NCBI RefSeq assembly: GCF_028290625.1
Contig: NZ_JAQGJM010000012.1
Coordinates: 62,001-126,000, forward strand
DNA length: 64,000 bases
Direction: 5' to 3'
From: Devosia sp.
GTDB taxonomy: Bacteria > Pseudomonadota > Alphaproteobacteria > Rhizobiales > Devosiaceae
Part shown: piece after piece, positions 45,104 through 54,685 of the stretch
Position numbering within the stretch: position 1 is the first letter of the stretch
Layout of the letters: every line of letters begins with the position of its first letter
Translations under genes and position numbers: made by a program
The notes under the pieces: generated by a model
Told to the model about the DNA's origin: nothing
Seen by the model: only the letters and a program-made list of their open reading frames with translations
Database searches by the model: none

Positions 45104-45891
45104 TGACCCGCTCCATTCACCCCGTCCTGATCGCGCTGACCGTGCTGGTGTTCATCTTCCTCGTCGGCCCGCTGGTCATCGTGCTGGGCGCCGCCCTCAG
45201 CGACACCAGTTATCTGACTTTTCCGCCGCAGGGCCTGTCGCTGCGCTGGTTCGAGAATATCTTCGAAATCGAGGCGTTCCGCCGCACCATCGTCACTAGT
45301 CTCGAAATCGCGTTTCTCTCCACCGGCATCGCGCTGGTGGTGGGCGTGCCGGCCGCCTATGCGCTGAACCGCTACCGCATCCAACTGCCCGGCTGGCTCT
45401 CGACGCTGTTCATCCTGCCGGTGCTGGTTCCCGAGCTGGTGCTGGGATTTTCGCTCCTCAAGAATGTCGCCACGCAGTTCCACGCGCCGATTTTCGTCTC
45501 GCTGGTGCTCGGCCATTCGCTGCTGGTGCTGCCCTATGTGGTGCGCGTCATCAGCGCTTCGCTGGCGGCGTTCGATTTTTCCATCGAGGAAGCCGCGATC
45601 AGCCTGGGCTCGCCGCGGCTCAAAACCTTCTTCACGATCCTCTTGCCCAATGTGCGCTCCGGCGTCATCGCCGCCTTCATCCTGGCCTTCATCACCTCGA
45701 TCAACGACGTGTCGATTTCGATTTTCCTGACCGGGCCGGGCATTTCCACCCTACCCATCCAGATCCTGGCCCATATGGAGCAGTTCTTCGATCCGACCGT
45801 GGCGTCGGTCTCGGTGCTGCTAATGGGGCTGACTGTCGCCGTCATGGCCGCCGTCGAGCGGACGCTGGGCCTGACCTTCTTTGCCAAATAG
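45103..45891 (+). CDS. Polyamine-type ABC transporter permease (PotC-like)
   Basis: A 262-residue permease, partner of the previous one. The EAA loop IEEAAISLGSPRLKTFFTI is seen and about six helices; YLTFPPQGLSLRWFENIF is the PotC-type periplasmic stretch after helix 1. Coupled to the first permease (one-base overlap) and nine bases ahead of the ATPase gene. Confidence 0.88.
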   Translation: MTRSIHPVLIALTVLVFIFLVGPLVIVLGAALSDTSYLTFPPQGLSLRWFENIFEIEAFRRTIVTSLEIAFLSTGIALVVGVPAAYALNRYRIQLPGWLSTLFILPVLVPELVLGFSLLKNVATQFHAPIFVSLVLGHSLLVLPYVVRVISASLAAFDFSIEEAAISLGSPRLKTFFTILLPNVRSGVIAAFILAFITSINDVSISIFLTGPGISTLPIQILAHMEQFFDPTVASVSVLLMGLTVAVMAAVERTLGLTFFAK

Positions 45892-45900
45892 AGTGATCCT

Positions 45901-46956
45901 GTGACCCAAGCCTTATCCATCCAGTCGATCACCGCGCATTACGGCACTACAAAAGTGCTGGAAGACCTGTCGCTCGAAGTTGCCGAGGGCGAACTGGTGT
46001 CCCTGCTGGGCGCCAGCGGCTGCGGCAAAACCACGACGCTGCGGCTGGTGGCGGGTTTCCTCGAACCTACCTCGGGCAAGATCGAGCTGGGCGGCAAAGA
46101 CTTGACCCGCCTGCCCGCCCATCAACGCAATATCGGCCTGGTGTTCCAGAATTATGCGCTGTTCCCGCATCTGTCGGTCGCCGACAATGTGGGCTTCGGC
46201 CTCAAGCAGCGCGGCATTTCGGGCGACGCCAAGACGAAGCGCGTCAACGCCATGCTGGAGCGCGTCGGCCTCGCCCCGTTCGGCGACCGCCTGCCGGGCG
46301 CCCTGTCGGGTGGCCAGAAACAGCGCGTGGCCCTCGCCCGTGCCTTGGTCATCGAGCCACCCCTGCTGATGTTCGACGAGCCCCTCAGTAATCTCGATGC
46401 CAAGCTGCGCGTCGACATGCGGGTGGAAATCCGCCAGCTGCAGCGCGCCAATGGCACGACCTCGGTCTATGTCACGCACGACCAGGAGGAGGCATTCTCG
46501 ATCTCCGACCGCGTCGCCATCATGCATGCAGGCCGCATCATGCAGCTCGATACGCCCGAGACCCTCTACCAGCGCCCCGCCAACGCCTTCGTGGCGCGGT
46601 TTGTTGGGTTCGAGAACCTGATCCCGATGACGGTCGTCGCCCGTGGTGGCGCGGGCGTGACCGCCGAAGCCGCCGGAGGCGTGCGCCTGACGCTGTCGCA
46701 AGACCAGTTCGGCGCGATCCCCGATGCCTTCACCCTCGCCTGCCGCGCCGATGGCCTCGCCGTCACGACCAGTGCAGACGGCATCCCTGCCACCCTTGGC
46801 CTGCGCACCTATTTGGGCCGCGCATACCAGTATCAGTGCGACACCCCCGCGGGTCATCTCACCGCCAACGGCCCTCTGACCCGCCCGCTGGAGATCGGGG
46901 CTGCGGCAAAGCTCGTGCCGGTCCCCGAGCAGTGCACAATCCTGGCGCCGGAATGA
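45901..46956 (+). CDS. Polyamine-type ABC transporter ATP-binding protein (PotA-like)
   Basis: A 351-residue ATPase. Walker A GASGCGKTT, signature LSGGQKQR and Walker [17 protein letters not shown], then a C-terminal TOBE domain from about residue 235. The start is GTG 45901. It ends in an ATGA overlap with the amidohydrolase gene, so importer and catabolic enzyme are translationally linked. Confidence 0.9.
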   Translation: MTQALSIQSITAHYGTTKVLEDLSLEVAEGELVSLLGASGCGKTTTLRLVAGFLEPTSGKIELGGKDLTRLPAHQRNIGLVFQNYALFPHLSVADNVGFGLKQRGISGDAKTKRVNAMLERVGLAPFGDRLPGALSGGQKQRVALARALVIEPPLLMFDEPLSNLDAKLRVDMRVEIRQLQRANGTTSVYVTHDQEEAFSISDRVAIMHAGRIMQLDTPETLYQRPANAFVARFVGFENLIPMTVVARGGAGVTAEAAGGVRLTLSQDQFGAIPDAFTLACRADGLAVTTSADGIPATLGLRTYLGRAYQYQCDTPAGHLTANGPLTRPLEIGAAAKLVPVPEQCTILAPE

Positions 46957-48278
46957 CCATAATCCTCACCAACGCCTGGCTGCTCACGATCGACCCAGCC
47001 ATGACCACCCACCAGACCGGCTGGCTGCAGATCGATGGCAGCACGATCACCGCGCTCGGCTCCGGTACGCCGCCTACGCTCCCCGGTGTGGAGGTCATCG
47101 ATTGCGGCGGCGATGTCGTCATGCCGGGCATGGTCAACACCCATTGTCACATGGCAATGTCGGTGTTCCGCGGGCTGGCGGAGGATATCGACGACCGGCT
47201 CTATCGCTATATCCTGCCACTGGAGCGCAAATATGTGACGCCCGACATGGTGCGCGCCGGCTCGGCGCTGTCGGCGCTGGAACTGATCCAGGGCGGTGTC
47301 ACCACTGTCGCCGACATGTATTATTTCGAAACCGAGGTCGGCCGCGTTACTTCAGAATCCGGCCTGCGCGCCGTGGTTGGGCAGACTCTGGCCGATTTCA
47401 ACGCGCCGGACCATGCCACCTTCGACGAGGGTTTTGAGCAGGTCGAGCGCCTGGTGGATGAGTTCTCCGGCCATCCCCTGGTCACCCCGTCGATCGCGCC
47501 GCACGCGCCCTACTCGGTCGGCGTCAAGATGATGGGGCAGATCGCGCGCTGGTCGGATGCCCATCCCGAGGTCGTGGTGCAGATGCATCTGGCCGAGAGC
47601 GACATGGAGGTGAAGTGGGCCAGCGAGACCTATGGCGCCTCCTCGACCGAGCTGGTCAAGCAGTCGGGCCTGTTGAAATCGGGCTTGGTCGGAGCCCATT
47701 GCCTGCATTTGAGCGACAGCGATATCGAGCTGATTGCCGAGGCGGACGTGCGCATCGCCACCAATCCGCGCTCCAATGGCAAGGCCGGCCGCGGCATTCC
47801 CCGCATCGAGTCGCTGCGCAAGGCCGGCGTTCCCGTCGGCATCGGAACCGACGGGCCAATGAGCGGCAATACGCTGGACCTGTTTTCCCAGCTCGCGCCG
47901 CTGTCGATGTTTGCCAAGCTGCGCGGCAAATCGCGCCTGCCTTTGCCTGCGGCAGCCGTGGTCCGCATGGCCACCATCGAGGGGGCCAAGGTGCTGAGTC
48001 TGGATCACAAGACCGGCTCGCTGGAGCCCGGCAAGCAGGCCGACCTGATCCGCATCAGCCTCGCGGCGCCGCGCCTGCATCCCATTTACGACCCCTACGC
48101 CATGCTGGTCTTTGCCGCCCTGCCGACCGACGTGACAGGCACTATGGTGGCCGGCCGTTGGCTGCTGCGCGAGCGGCAGATGCAGACGCTGGACCCGAAA
48201 AAGGCCCTAAGCGACGCGCTCCAGATTGCCCACCAGTTCAAGGTCGAAATGACCCGCATCGACGCGGCGCCGCAATGA
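46953..48278 (+). CDS. Amidohydrolase of the MtaD/TrzN/8-oxoguanine deaminase type
   Basis: A 441-residue zinc-dependent deaminase/chlorohydrolase-like enzyme. Metal and catalytic residues: NTHCHMAM (HxH), MHLAESDMEV (His, Glu), GAHCLHL (His), GTDGPMSGN (Asp). This set is shared by SAH/MTA deaminase, 8-oxoguanine deaminase and triazine hydrolases; the substrate cannot be told apart from sequence alone. Coupled to the importer ATPase before it and the M20 hydrolase after it (both ATGA). Confidence 0.83.
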   Translation: MTIILTNAWLLTIDPAMTTHQTGWLQIDGSTITALGSGTPPTLPGVEVIDCGGDVVMPGMVNTHCHMAMSVFRGLAEDIDDRLYRYILPLERKYVTPDMVRAGSALSALELIQGGVTTVADMYYFETEVGRVTSESGLRAVVGQTLADFNAPDHATFDEGFEQVERLVDEFSGHPLVTPSIAPHAPYSVGVKMMGQIARWSDAHPEVVVQMHLAESDMEVKWASETYGASSTELVKQSGLLKSGLVGAHCLHLSDSDIELIAEADVRIATNPRSNGKAGRGIPRIESLRKAGVPVGIGTDGPMSGNTLDLFSQLAPLSMFAKLRGKSRLPLPAAAVVRMATIEGAKVLSLDHKTGSLEPGKQADLIRISLAAPRLHPIYDPYAMLVFAALPTDVTGTMVAGRWLLRERQMQTLDPKKALSDALQIAHQFKVEMTRIDAAPQ

Positions 48279-49657
48279 GCGACGTTCCCGCCGCCCTGGC
48301 CTTCGTCGATGCCAATCTCGACCGCAGCCTCGAGCGGCTGTTCGAGTTCATCCGCATTCCCTCGGTCTCGACCGAAGCGCAATACGCGCCCGATTGCCGC
48401 CGCGCCGCCCATTGGCTGGCCGACGAGCTGGGCGCGCTGGACTTTTCGTCCTTCGTCCGCGACACCGCGGGGCATCCGATGGTCGTGGCCCATGGCCCCG
48501 AAGTCCCCGGTCCTCATGTCCTGTTCTATGGCCATTACGACGTGCAACCGGTCGATCCGCTCGCACTGTGGACCACGCCGCCGTTCGAGCCTTCGCTCGC
48601 GCCACAACCCGATGGCGAGACTTTCATCCTTGGCCGTGGCGCTTCGGACGACAAAGGCCAGTTGTTGACCTTTATCGAGGCCTGCCGCGCCTGGAAGGCC
48701 GTGACCGGCACCCTGCCGATCCGCATTTCCATGCTGTTCGAGGGCGAAGAAGAGGCCGGCAGCCCATCGCTCGCCCCGTTCCTTGAGGCCAATGCCGAGG
48801 ACCTGCGGGCCGATACGATCCTGGTCTGCGACACCGATATGTGGGACCACGACACGCCCGCCATCACCACCATGTGGCGCGGCTTCGTCTCGGAAGAGTT
48901 CACCATCACCGCCGGCGACCGCGACCTGCATTCGGGCATGTTCGGCAGCGCCGCCCGCAATGCCGTGCAACTGATGAGCACCATTATCGGCAAGCTTCGC
49001 GCCGACGATGGCAGCGTCGCCATTCCAGGTTTCTACGATGGCGTGACCGAACTGCCCGAAGCCATCAAGGCCCAATGGGACCGCCTGCCCTTCGATGCGG
49101 AAAAATTCCTCGCCGATGTCGGCCTCTCCCTCCCCGCCGGCGAAACCGGCCGCTCGGTGCTCGAACAGGTATGGGCCCGCCCCACCTGCGAGATCAACGG
49201 CGTCTGGGGTGGCTATACCGGCGACGGCATCAAGACGGTGATCCCCGCCGAGGCGCATGCCAAGCTGTCGTTCCGGCTGGTGGCGGGGCAGGACCCCGAC
49301 CGCATCTGCACCATCTTCCGCGCCTTCGTGCAAAGCCTGTTGCCCGCCGATTGCTCGGTGACTTTTCGCGCCTATGCCAGCGCCCCGGCCGAAATGATGC
49401 CGCTTGATGGCGCGCTGCTCGCCAAGGCGCGCATCGCGCTGACCGAGGAATGGAACGTCGAGACCGCGCTCGCCGGCACTGGCGGCTCGATCCCCATTCT
49501 GGGCGAATTCAAGAAGCGGCTCGGCATGGATTCGCTGCTGATCGGCTTCGCCCGCTTCGACAACCGCATCCATAGCCCCAACGAAAAATACGACCTGTCG
49601 AGCTTTCACAAAGGCATCCGCAGCTGGGTGCGCATATTGGCGGCGTTTGCCGAATGA
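48275..49657 (+). CDS. M20-family metallopeptidase (dipeptidase type)
   Basis: A 460-residue di-zinc hydrolase. [19 protein letters not shown], the catalytic EGEEEAGSP and the late HSPNEKYDL carry the metal set; the dimerisation lid lies about residues 200-340. Close to the M20A/C peptidases that act on dipeptides or N-carbamoyl compounds. As part of the nucleobase operon it could cleave an N-carbamoyl intermediate; this is inferred. An extragenic palindrome follows. Confidence 0.85.
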   Translation: MSDVPAALAFVDANLDRSLERLFEFIRIPSVSTEAQYAPDCRRAAHWLADELGALDFSSFVRDTAGHPMVVAHGPEVPGPHVLFYGHYDVQPVDPLALWTTPPFEPSLAPQPDGETFILGRGASDDKGQLLTFIEACRAWKAVTGTLPIRISMLFEGEEEAGSPSLAPFLEANAEDLRADTILVCDTDMWDHDTPAITTMWRGFVSEEFTITAGDRDLHSGMFGSAARNAVQLMSTIIGKLRADDGSVAIPGFYDGVTELPEAIKAQWDRLPFDAEKFLADVGLSLPAGETGRSVLEQVWARPTCEINGVWGGYTGDGIKTVIPAEAHAKLSFRLVAGQDPDRICTIFRAFVQSLLPADCSVTFRAYASAPAEMMPLDGALLAKARIALTEEWNVETALAGTGGSIPILGEFKKRLGMDSLLIGFARFDNRIHSPNEKYDLSSFHKGIRSWVRILAAFAE

Positions 49658-49692
49658 CGCAGCTCAATCATCCAGCCAACCCCACCCACGAT

Positions 49693-49760
49693 GTCACCCC
49701 GGCGCAAGCCGGGGCCCATCCCGAGATCTCAGGATGGGTCCCCGCCTTCGCGGGGATGAC
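49693..49760. repeat. Extragenic palindrome (GTCACCCCGGC type)
   Basis: GTCACCCCGGCGCAAGCCGG starts an imperfect inverted repeat whose right arm ends CCCCGCCTTCGCGGGGATGA at 49759; the middle holds the exact CCCATCC / GGATGGG pair. Same family as the element at 44151-44228. It fills most of the gap between the M20 gene and the adenine deaminase gene, which is therefore perhaps a separate transcription unit. Confidence 0.75.
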
Positions 49761-49793
49761 ACCGTGGATAAGACAGCAGCCGGAGCATATCTG

Positions 49794-51593
49794 ATGCCGA
49801 TAACCCGCTTCTCCGTCGCGCCACTCTGGCAACAGACACAAGCGCTCGCCGCCGTCGCCGCCGCACGCGCCCCAGCCGATACGGTCATCACCGGCGCCCG
49901 CATGCTCTCGACGTATTCGGAGCGCATCAGCACCGATAAGGAAATCTGGCTGGTCGGCGGTCGCATCGCCGCCGTCCATCCGGCCGGCACCTACAAGAAG
50001 GGCCCCGCGCCAAAATCCGTCTATGACGCCAAGGGCGGCATCATCGCACCCGGCCTGGTCGATCCGCATATTCACATCGAAAGCTCAATGGTCACCGCCT
50101 GCGCCTATGCCGAGGCGGCGCTGCTCAATGGCACGACCACGATTTTCTGCGACAGCCACGAGATCGGCAATGTCATGGACGTGGCCGGCGTCGAAGCCAT
50201 GTTGGAAGACGCGCGGCTTGCCCCGCTGTCGATCTTCCTGACCGTGCCCTCCACTGTCCCTGCCACCTCGCCGGAGCTGGAAACCGCCGGTGGCGACCTG
50301 ACCCCCGACAAGATCGGCGCCCTGTTCGACAACTGGCCCGAAGCCGTGGCGCTGGGCGAGAAGATGGATTTCGTGCCCGTCGCCATGGGCGACCCACGCA
50401 GCCATGCCATCATCGCGGAAGCGCTCAAGCGCGGCCGCCCGGTCTCGGGCCACATTTATGGCCGCGAATTCGTCGCTCCCTATGCGGCCTCGGGCGTCAC
50501 AGATACCCATGAAGCCATCGACGCCGATATTGCCGACGATTTCGTCGATGCCGGCATCTGGGTGTTCCTGCGCGGCGGCAATCCGGCGACGCCGTGGAAT
50601 TCCATCGTCGAGGCGATCAAGCCGATTACCGAGCGCGGCGCCAGCCACAAGCGCTTCTGCGTCTGCACCGATGATCGCGACGCCGATGACCTGCTCAATT
50701 TCGGCCTTGATTGGGTGGCGCGCGAAGCCATGCGCCTCGGCATGCGCCCCGAACAGGCCTGGGCCATGGGCTCGCTGCACGGAGCCACCCGCTTCGGCAT
50801 GGGCGACGAGATCGGCGGCCTGGGTGGTGGCCGCCGCGCCGACCTGGTGCTGCTCGACGATTCCATGAAGCCGCAAAGCACCTGGTATGGCGGAGAACTT
50901 GTGGTGGATCACCGCCGGATCACCCCGATCCTCGAAGACACGCTCAACCAGCGCTACCGCTACCCGGACGCGGCCTATAACACTGTCCACACACCGAAAA
51001 ATCTCAAGCTGATCCCGGAGCTGCCCACCGCGCCGGTCGTCGCCAATGCCATCGGCATCGAAAAGCCCGGCATCATCCTGCCGCATCGCAAGGTCGCCAT
51101 CGAGCCGGCCAATGACTGGTCGAGCATCCTCACCAAGCACAATCTCAGCTTCGTCACCGTCATCGAGCGCCATGGCAAATCGAACGCTGGCATTGCTCAT
51201 GGCCTGCTGCAGGATTTTGGCCTGAGCAATGGCGCCGTCGGCTCCAGCGTTGGCCATGACAGCCACAATATCCTGCTCGCCGGCACCAATGAGGCCGACA
51301 TGGCCCTGGCCCTCGCCACCATCCAGGCGGCCAAGGGCGGCATTGTCGTAGTGCAGGATGGCAAGGTGACGGCCTTTGTCGGTCTGCCGGTCGCCGGCCT
51401 GCTCTCCGACAAGCGCGTACACGAGGTGGCGGCCGAAAACCGCTTGCTCAAGACCGCCTGGGACGCCGCCGGCTGCACCATTCCCTATATGGGGTTCAAC
51501 CTGATCCCGTTGTCGGTGATCCCCGAAATCCGCATCACCGACAAGGGTCTGGTCAAGGTCCCCGAAATGGCATTGGTGCCGCTCTATGACTAA
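49794..51593 (+). CDS. ade: Adenine deaminase
   Basis: A 599-residue enzyme converting adenine to hypoxanthine and ammonia. [19 protein letters not shown] and [10 protein letters not shown] carry the metal set, and the C-terminal domain has [18 protein letters not shown] 49794 is the first start after the palindromic repeat; an extended frame upstream would run through that repeat. It overlaps the nucleoside-hydrolase gene by eight bases: base release and base deamination are thereby coupled. Confidence 0.9.
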   Translation: MPITRFSVAPLWQQTQALAAVAAARAPADTVITGARMLSTYSERISTDKEIWLVGGRIAAVHPAGTYKKGPAPKSVYDAKGGIIAPGLVDPHIHIESSMVTACAYAEAALLNGTTTIFCDSHEIGNVMDVAGVEAMLEDARLAPLSIFLTVPSTVPATSPELETAGGDLTPDKIGALFDNWPEAVALGEKMDFVPVAMGDPRSHAIIAEALKRGRPVSGHIYGREFVAPYAASGVTDTHEAIDADIADDFVDAGIWVFLRGGNPATPWNSIVEAIKPITERGASHKRFCVCTDDRDADDLLNFGLDWVAREAMRLGMRPEQAWAMGSLHGATRFGMGDEIGGLGGGRRADLVLLDDSMKPQSTWYGGELVVDHRRITPILEDTLNQRYRYPDAAYNTVHTPKNLKLIPELPTAPVVANAIGIEKPGIILPHRKVAIEPANDWSSILTKHNLSFVTVIERHGKSNAGIAHGLLQDFGLSNGAVGSSVGHDSHNILLAGTNEADMALALATIQAAKGGIVVVQDGKVTAFVGLPVAGLLSDKRVHEVAAENRLLKTAWDAAGCTIPYMGFNLIPLSVIPEIRITDKGLVKVPEMALVPLYD

Positions 51594-52476
51594 CCATCGC
51601 GTCATCATTGATACCGATCCGGGGCTCGATGACGCAGTCGCCATCCTGTTCGCGCTCAATAGCGGGCGGTTCGATGTACTCGGGCTGACCACGGTGGCGG
51701 GCAATATCGGCATCGATATCACCACGCGCAATGCCGGCCGGCTATTGGGGTTGCTGGGCCGGCAGGATATTCCGGTCATCTGCGGAGCCGCCGCGCCGCT
51801 GGCCCGACCGGGCATCGACGAGGCCGCCATTCACGGCAATGACGGGCTGGGTGGCGTCGTGCTTCCCGAGCCGCTCGCCAAGCCGCATGGCTATGCGCCG
51901 TTCTGGATGGCCGAACAGCTTCGCGCCAGTCACGCCGGCAGCGTGGATATCCTGGCGCTGGGACCGCTCACCAATATTGCCCTCTTGCTGCGCGACCATG
52001 GTGACGCCGCCCGCCGTATCGGCCGGCTGATCGTCATGGGCGGGGTGGTGGACGACAAGGGCAATGTCGGCCCGCATTCGGAGTTCAATTTCGCGTCCGA
52101 TCCGGAGGCGGTGGATGCGGTGCTGGGAAGCGGCCTCGATGTGACGCTGGTTCCGCTGGATGTCACCCGGAAAGTGCGGGCCAGCGTGGAGTTTGTGCAG
52201 GCTTTGCGCGGCGGCGTGGCGGGGAATGCGGCGGCGGACTTGATCGCGGCGTATTTCCAGAACGGTCGCGAGAGCCGACCGTTGCACGATCCCTGCGTGA
52301 TGCTGCTGGCATTAGCGCCAGAGCTGTTCGAGGTCGAGACGCGGAAGGTGTCGGTGGATTTGAGTGAGGGCGTTGATGCTGGGGCGTTGTTGGCGGGTTC
52401 GGTGTCGGTGAAGATCGCGATGAGCGTCGACGCAGCGGGGGCGTTGAACCTGCTGGCAGAGGGGCTGGTCGCCTAG
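51586..52476 (+). CDS. Nucleoside hydrolase (IU-NH family)
   Basis: A 296-residue calcium-dependent N-ribohydrolase that splits nucleosides into base and ribose. The hallmark [12 protein letters not shown] is at residues about 8-19; the catalytic-loop region NDGLGG and [14 protein letters not shown] carry further calcium ligands. It follows ade with an eight-base overlap, consistent with a nucleoside-to-hypoxanthine route. Purine or pyrimidine preference is not clear. Confidence 0.9.
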   Translation: MTNHRVIIDTDPGLDDAVAILFALNSGRFDVLGLTTVAGNIGIDITTRNAGRLLGLLGRQDIPVICGAAAPLARPGIDEAAIHGNDGLGGVVLPEPLAKPHGYAPFWMAEQLRASHAGSVDILALGPLTNIALLLRDHGDAARRIGRLIVMGGVVDDKGNVGPHSEFNFASDPEAVDAVLGSGLDVTLVPLDVTRKVRASVEFVQALRGGVAGNAAADLIAAYFQNGRESRPLHDPCVMLLALAPELFEVETRKVSVDLSEGVDAGALLAGSVSVKIAMSVDAAGALNLLAEGLVA

Positions 52477-52527
52477 CCCAAGGTGGCTCGAAGTGGCTTT
52501 TGCGCGCGGCCTCTCCTCCTCACCATT

Positions 52528-52606
52528 CTTCCCGCGGGCTTGACCCGCGGGCCGCTGGCCGCTTGTGCCGTGCCGATGGAGGCCCGCGGATCAAGTCCGC
52601 AGGAAG
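52528..52606. repeat. Extragenic palindrome between convergent genes
   Basis: CTTCCCGCGGGCTTGACCCG (from 52528) is mirrored by a right arm ending AAGTCCGCAGGAAG at 52606; the arms are about 26 bases with a few mismatches. The element lies between the convergent nucleoside-hydrolase and M20 genes and may double as a terminator. The gap holds no gene. Confidence 0.65.
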
Positions 52607-52636
52607 GCCAGTGGCGGGGATGGATCGCGCTGAACG

Positions 52637-53815
52637 CTAAACACTGGGGCGCAATTCCTGCTCCACCAGCGCGGTCCAAAACCGCGCCCCGGTCAAAATC
52701 GCCTCATCATTGAAATCGTAGCGCGAATTGTGGTGCAGCGCGCCGTCTACGGCAGGGCCATTGCCAAGCCAGACATAACAACCCGGCACCGCTGCGCCGA
52801 AAAACGCGAAGTCGTCGCCGGCCGTCGAGGGTGGGAAATCGGTGATAACGGGGCGGGTGCCGGTTGCTGTTTGCGCTGCGGCAAGCGCTCGCCGCGTAAC
52901 ATCGGCGTCGTTCACCACCGGGGGAATCCGGCGCAGGAATGTATATTCGGCGGCGATGCCGAAGGTCGCGGCCACGCCGTGCGCCAATTGGCCGATCTCG
53001 GCTTCAAGCTGGTCGCGCACGGCGGGGGTGTAGGCCCGCGCGGTCCCGCCAATCCGCACGTCATCGGGGATGACGTTGAGTGCGCGGAAATCGCCGCCGG
53101 CGATGGCGCAGGCGCTGACCACGGCGGGCTGCAGCGGATCGATGCGCCGCGCGACGATGGTGTGGATCATGGTGAGGAAATGGGCGGCCGCCGTCATGGC
53201 GTCACGGCCCAGATGCGGCTTGGCGCCGTGGGTGCCGACGCCGTGGAAGGTTACTTCCCAGCTATCGGACGAGGCCAGCTGCGGGCCGGCCACCACCGCC
53301 ATTTCATCGGTCGCCAGGCCCGGCATATTGTGCAGGCCGTAGGCGGCGTCGACCGTGAAGCGCTCGAACAGGCCGTCCGCGATCATCGCTTTGGCACCGC
53401 CGCGACCTTCTTCGGCCGGTTGGAACACGAAATGCACCGTGCCGGAAAATTTTCGCGTCCGCGCCAGATGCCGCGCTGCCGCCAGCAGCATGACCGTATG
53501 ACCATCATGCCCGCAGGCGTGCATGGTATTGGCGACGGTGGATTTATACGGCAGATCGGACAATTCCGGCATGGCCAGTGCATCCATATCGGCCCGTAGG
53601 GCAATCGCCCGCGTCCCATCGCCCACCCGCAGCGTGCCGACCACGCCGGTCTTGCCCAGCCCGCGATGCACCTCGATCCCCGCTTCGGCCAGTTGTGCCG
53701 CGACGATATCGCTGGTGCGCAGTTCCTCGAAACCGAGCTCGGGATGGGCGTGCAGGTCGCGCCGCAGCGCGATCATGGTGTCGATCTCGAATGGGTCGTT
53801 GTCTTGCGGCGTCAT
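52637..53815 (-). CDS. M20D amidohydrolase (hippurate hydrolase/IAA-amino acid hydrolase type)
   Basis: A 392-residue metal-dependent amidohydrolase. LGFEE, MHACGHDGHTVMLL, FVFQPAEEGRGG and the late His of LHHNSRYDFND form the di-metal site of the M20D family, which releases amino acids from N-acyl or aromatic amides. The start is ATG 53815. It is the only minus-strand gene between 43 and 57 kb and is divergent from the phosphoribosyltransferase gene. Its substrate is unknown. Confidence 0.88.
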   Translation of the reverse strand: MTPQDNDPFEIDTMIALRRDLHAHPELGFEELRTSDIVAAQLAEAGIEVHRGLGKTGVVGTLRVGDGTRAIALRADMDALAMPELSDLPYKSTVANTMHACGHDGHTVMLLAAARHLARTRKFSGTVHFVFQPAEEGRGGAKAMIADGLFERFTVDAAYGLHNMPGLATDEMAVVAGPQLASSDSWEVTFHGVGTHGAKPHLGRDAMTAAAHFLTMIHTIVARRIDPLQPAVVSACAIAGGDFRALNVIPDDVRIGGTARAYTPAVRDQLEAEIGQLAHGVAATFGIAAEYTFLRRIPPVVNDADVTRRALAAAQTATGTRPVITDFPPSTAGDDFAFFGAAVPGCYVWLGNGPAVDGALHHNSRYDFNDEAILTGARFWTALVEQELRPSV

Positions 53816-53872
53816 CGGTTGCTAAGCTCTTGAAAATCCAGTCGCGCCAATATCTAGCATAGGACGCTCGCC

Positions 53873-54565
53873 ATTTCGCCGCTCGAACCGCATCACTTCT
53901 GGCAGACCATCCAGCCGGCCGGCACGCATGACTCCGCCTCCGCCGAGGGGTTTTCCGACAGTTATCCGGCGCGCTTTGTCGACGGACGGCAATTGCTGTT
54001 GCCGCTGCGGGTGTTGCCTGGCGACGGCACAGAAGCGGTTGCCTCGCTGATCGTCAACCAGGCCAGTTTCGCGGTCGAGGATGCTCTGGCGCAGGCCATG
54101 ACCGAGCTGATCAGGCCGCTTGCCCCCGAGGTCATCGTCGGCGTGCCCACGCTCGGCCTACCGCTCGCCAACAATGTTGCCCGGCGGCTCGGCCATAAGC
54201 GGATGGTGGCGCTGGGGGCCTCGCGAAAGTTCTGGTATCGCGACGACCTGTCGGCGCCGATGTCCTCGATCACCAGCCCGACGCATCAGAAAACCATTTT
54301 CCTCGATCCGCGCAGCCTGCCTTTGCTGGCCGGCAAGCGTGTGATCGTCGTCGATGACGTGATCAGTTCGGGCACATCGATGGTGGCCGTGTTGCGCCTT
54401 TTGGCCCAGGCGGGCATCACGCCCGCCGCGGTGGTGGTCGCCATGTTGCAGGGCACGCATTGGCAGGCGCCGCTGGAGGCGTGGCGCGAAAAAGTCATGG
54501 CGCCGATTGCCTCGCCGCGGTTCGGTCGCACGCCGCTCGGACGCTGGTTGCCGGTGCCAAACTAA
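53873..54565 (+). CDS. Phosphoribosyltransferase with a probable ATT start codon
   Basis: A type I phosphoribosyltransferase-fold protein with the PRPP loop VIVVDDVISSGTSM. The first ATG/GTG/TTG-type start in frame is TTG 53993, but clear coding continues upstream (PLEPHHFWQTIQPAG, GFSDSYPAR), back to a stop at 53855. In that stretch the only plausible initiator is ATT at 53873, with AGGA eight bases ahead. From there the protein has 230 residues. It would convert a base plus PRPP to a nucleotide, fitting the nucleobase genes next to it. An error changing ATG to ATT cannot be excluded. Confidence 0.75.
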   Translation: MSPLEPHHFWQTIQPAGTHDSASAEGFSDSYPARFVDGRQLLLPLRVLPGDGTEAVASLIVNQASFAVEDALAQAMTELIRPLAPEVIVGVPTLGLPLANNVARRLGHKRMVALGASRKFWYRDDLSAPMSSITSPTHQKTIFLDPRSLPLLAGKRVIVVDDVISSGTSMVAVLRLLAQAGITPAAVVVAMLQGTHWQAPLEAWREKVMAPIASPRFGRTPLGRWLPVPN

Positions 54566-54685
54566 ACCGCGGATGGCCGCATTGCGCGCTCGGGGCTTGT
54601 GGTTTGCCATCTGGTTTCATACCTCAATGGGGTATGGCTAGTGGCCGACCACAGGCCCGCCGCAAAGTTTTGGCAGGACAAGAGC

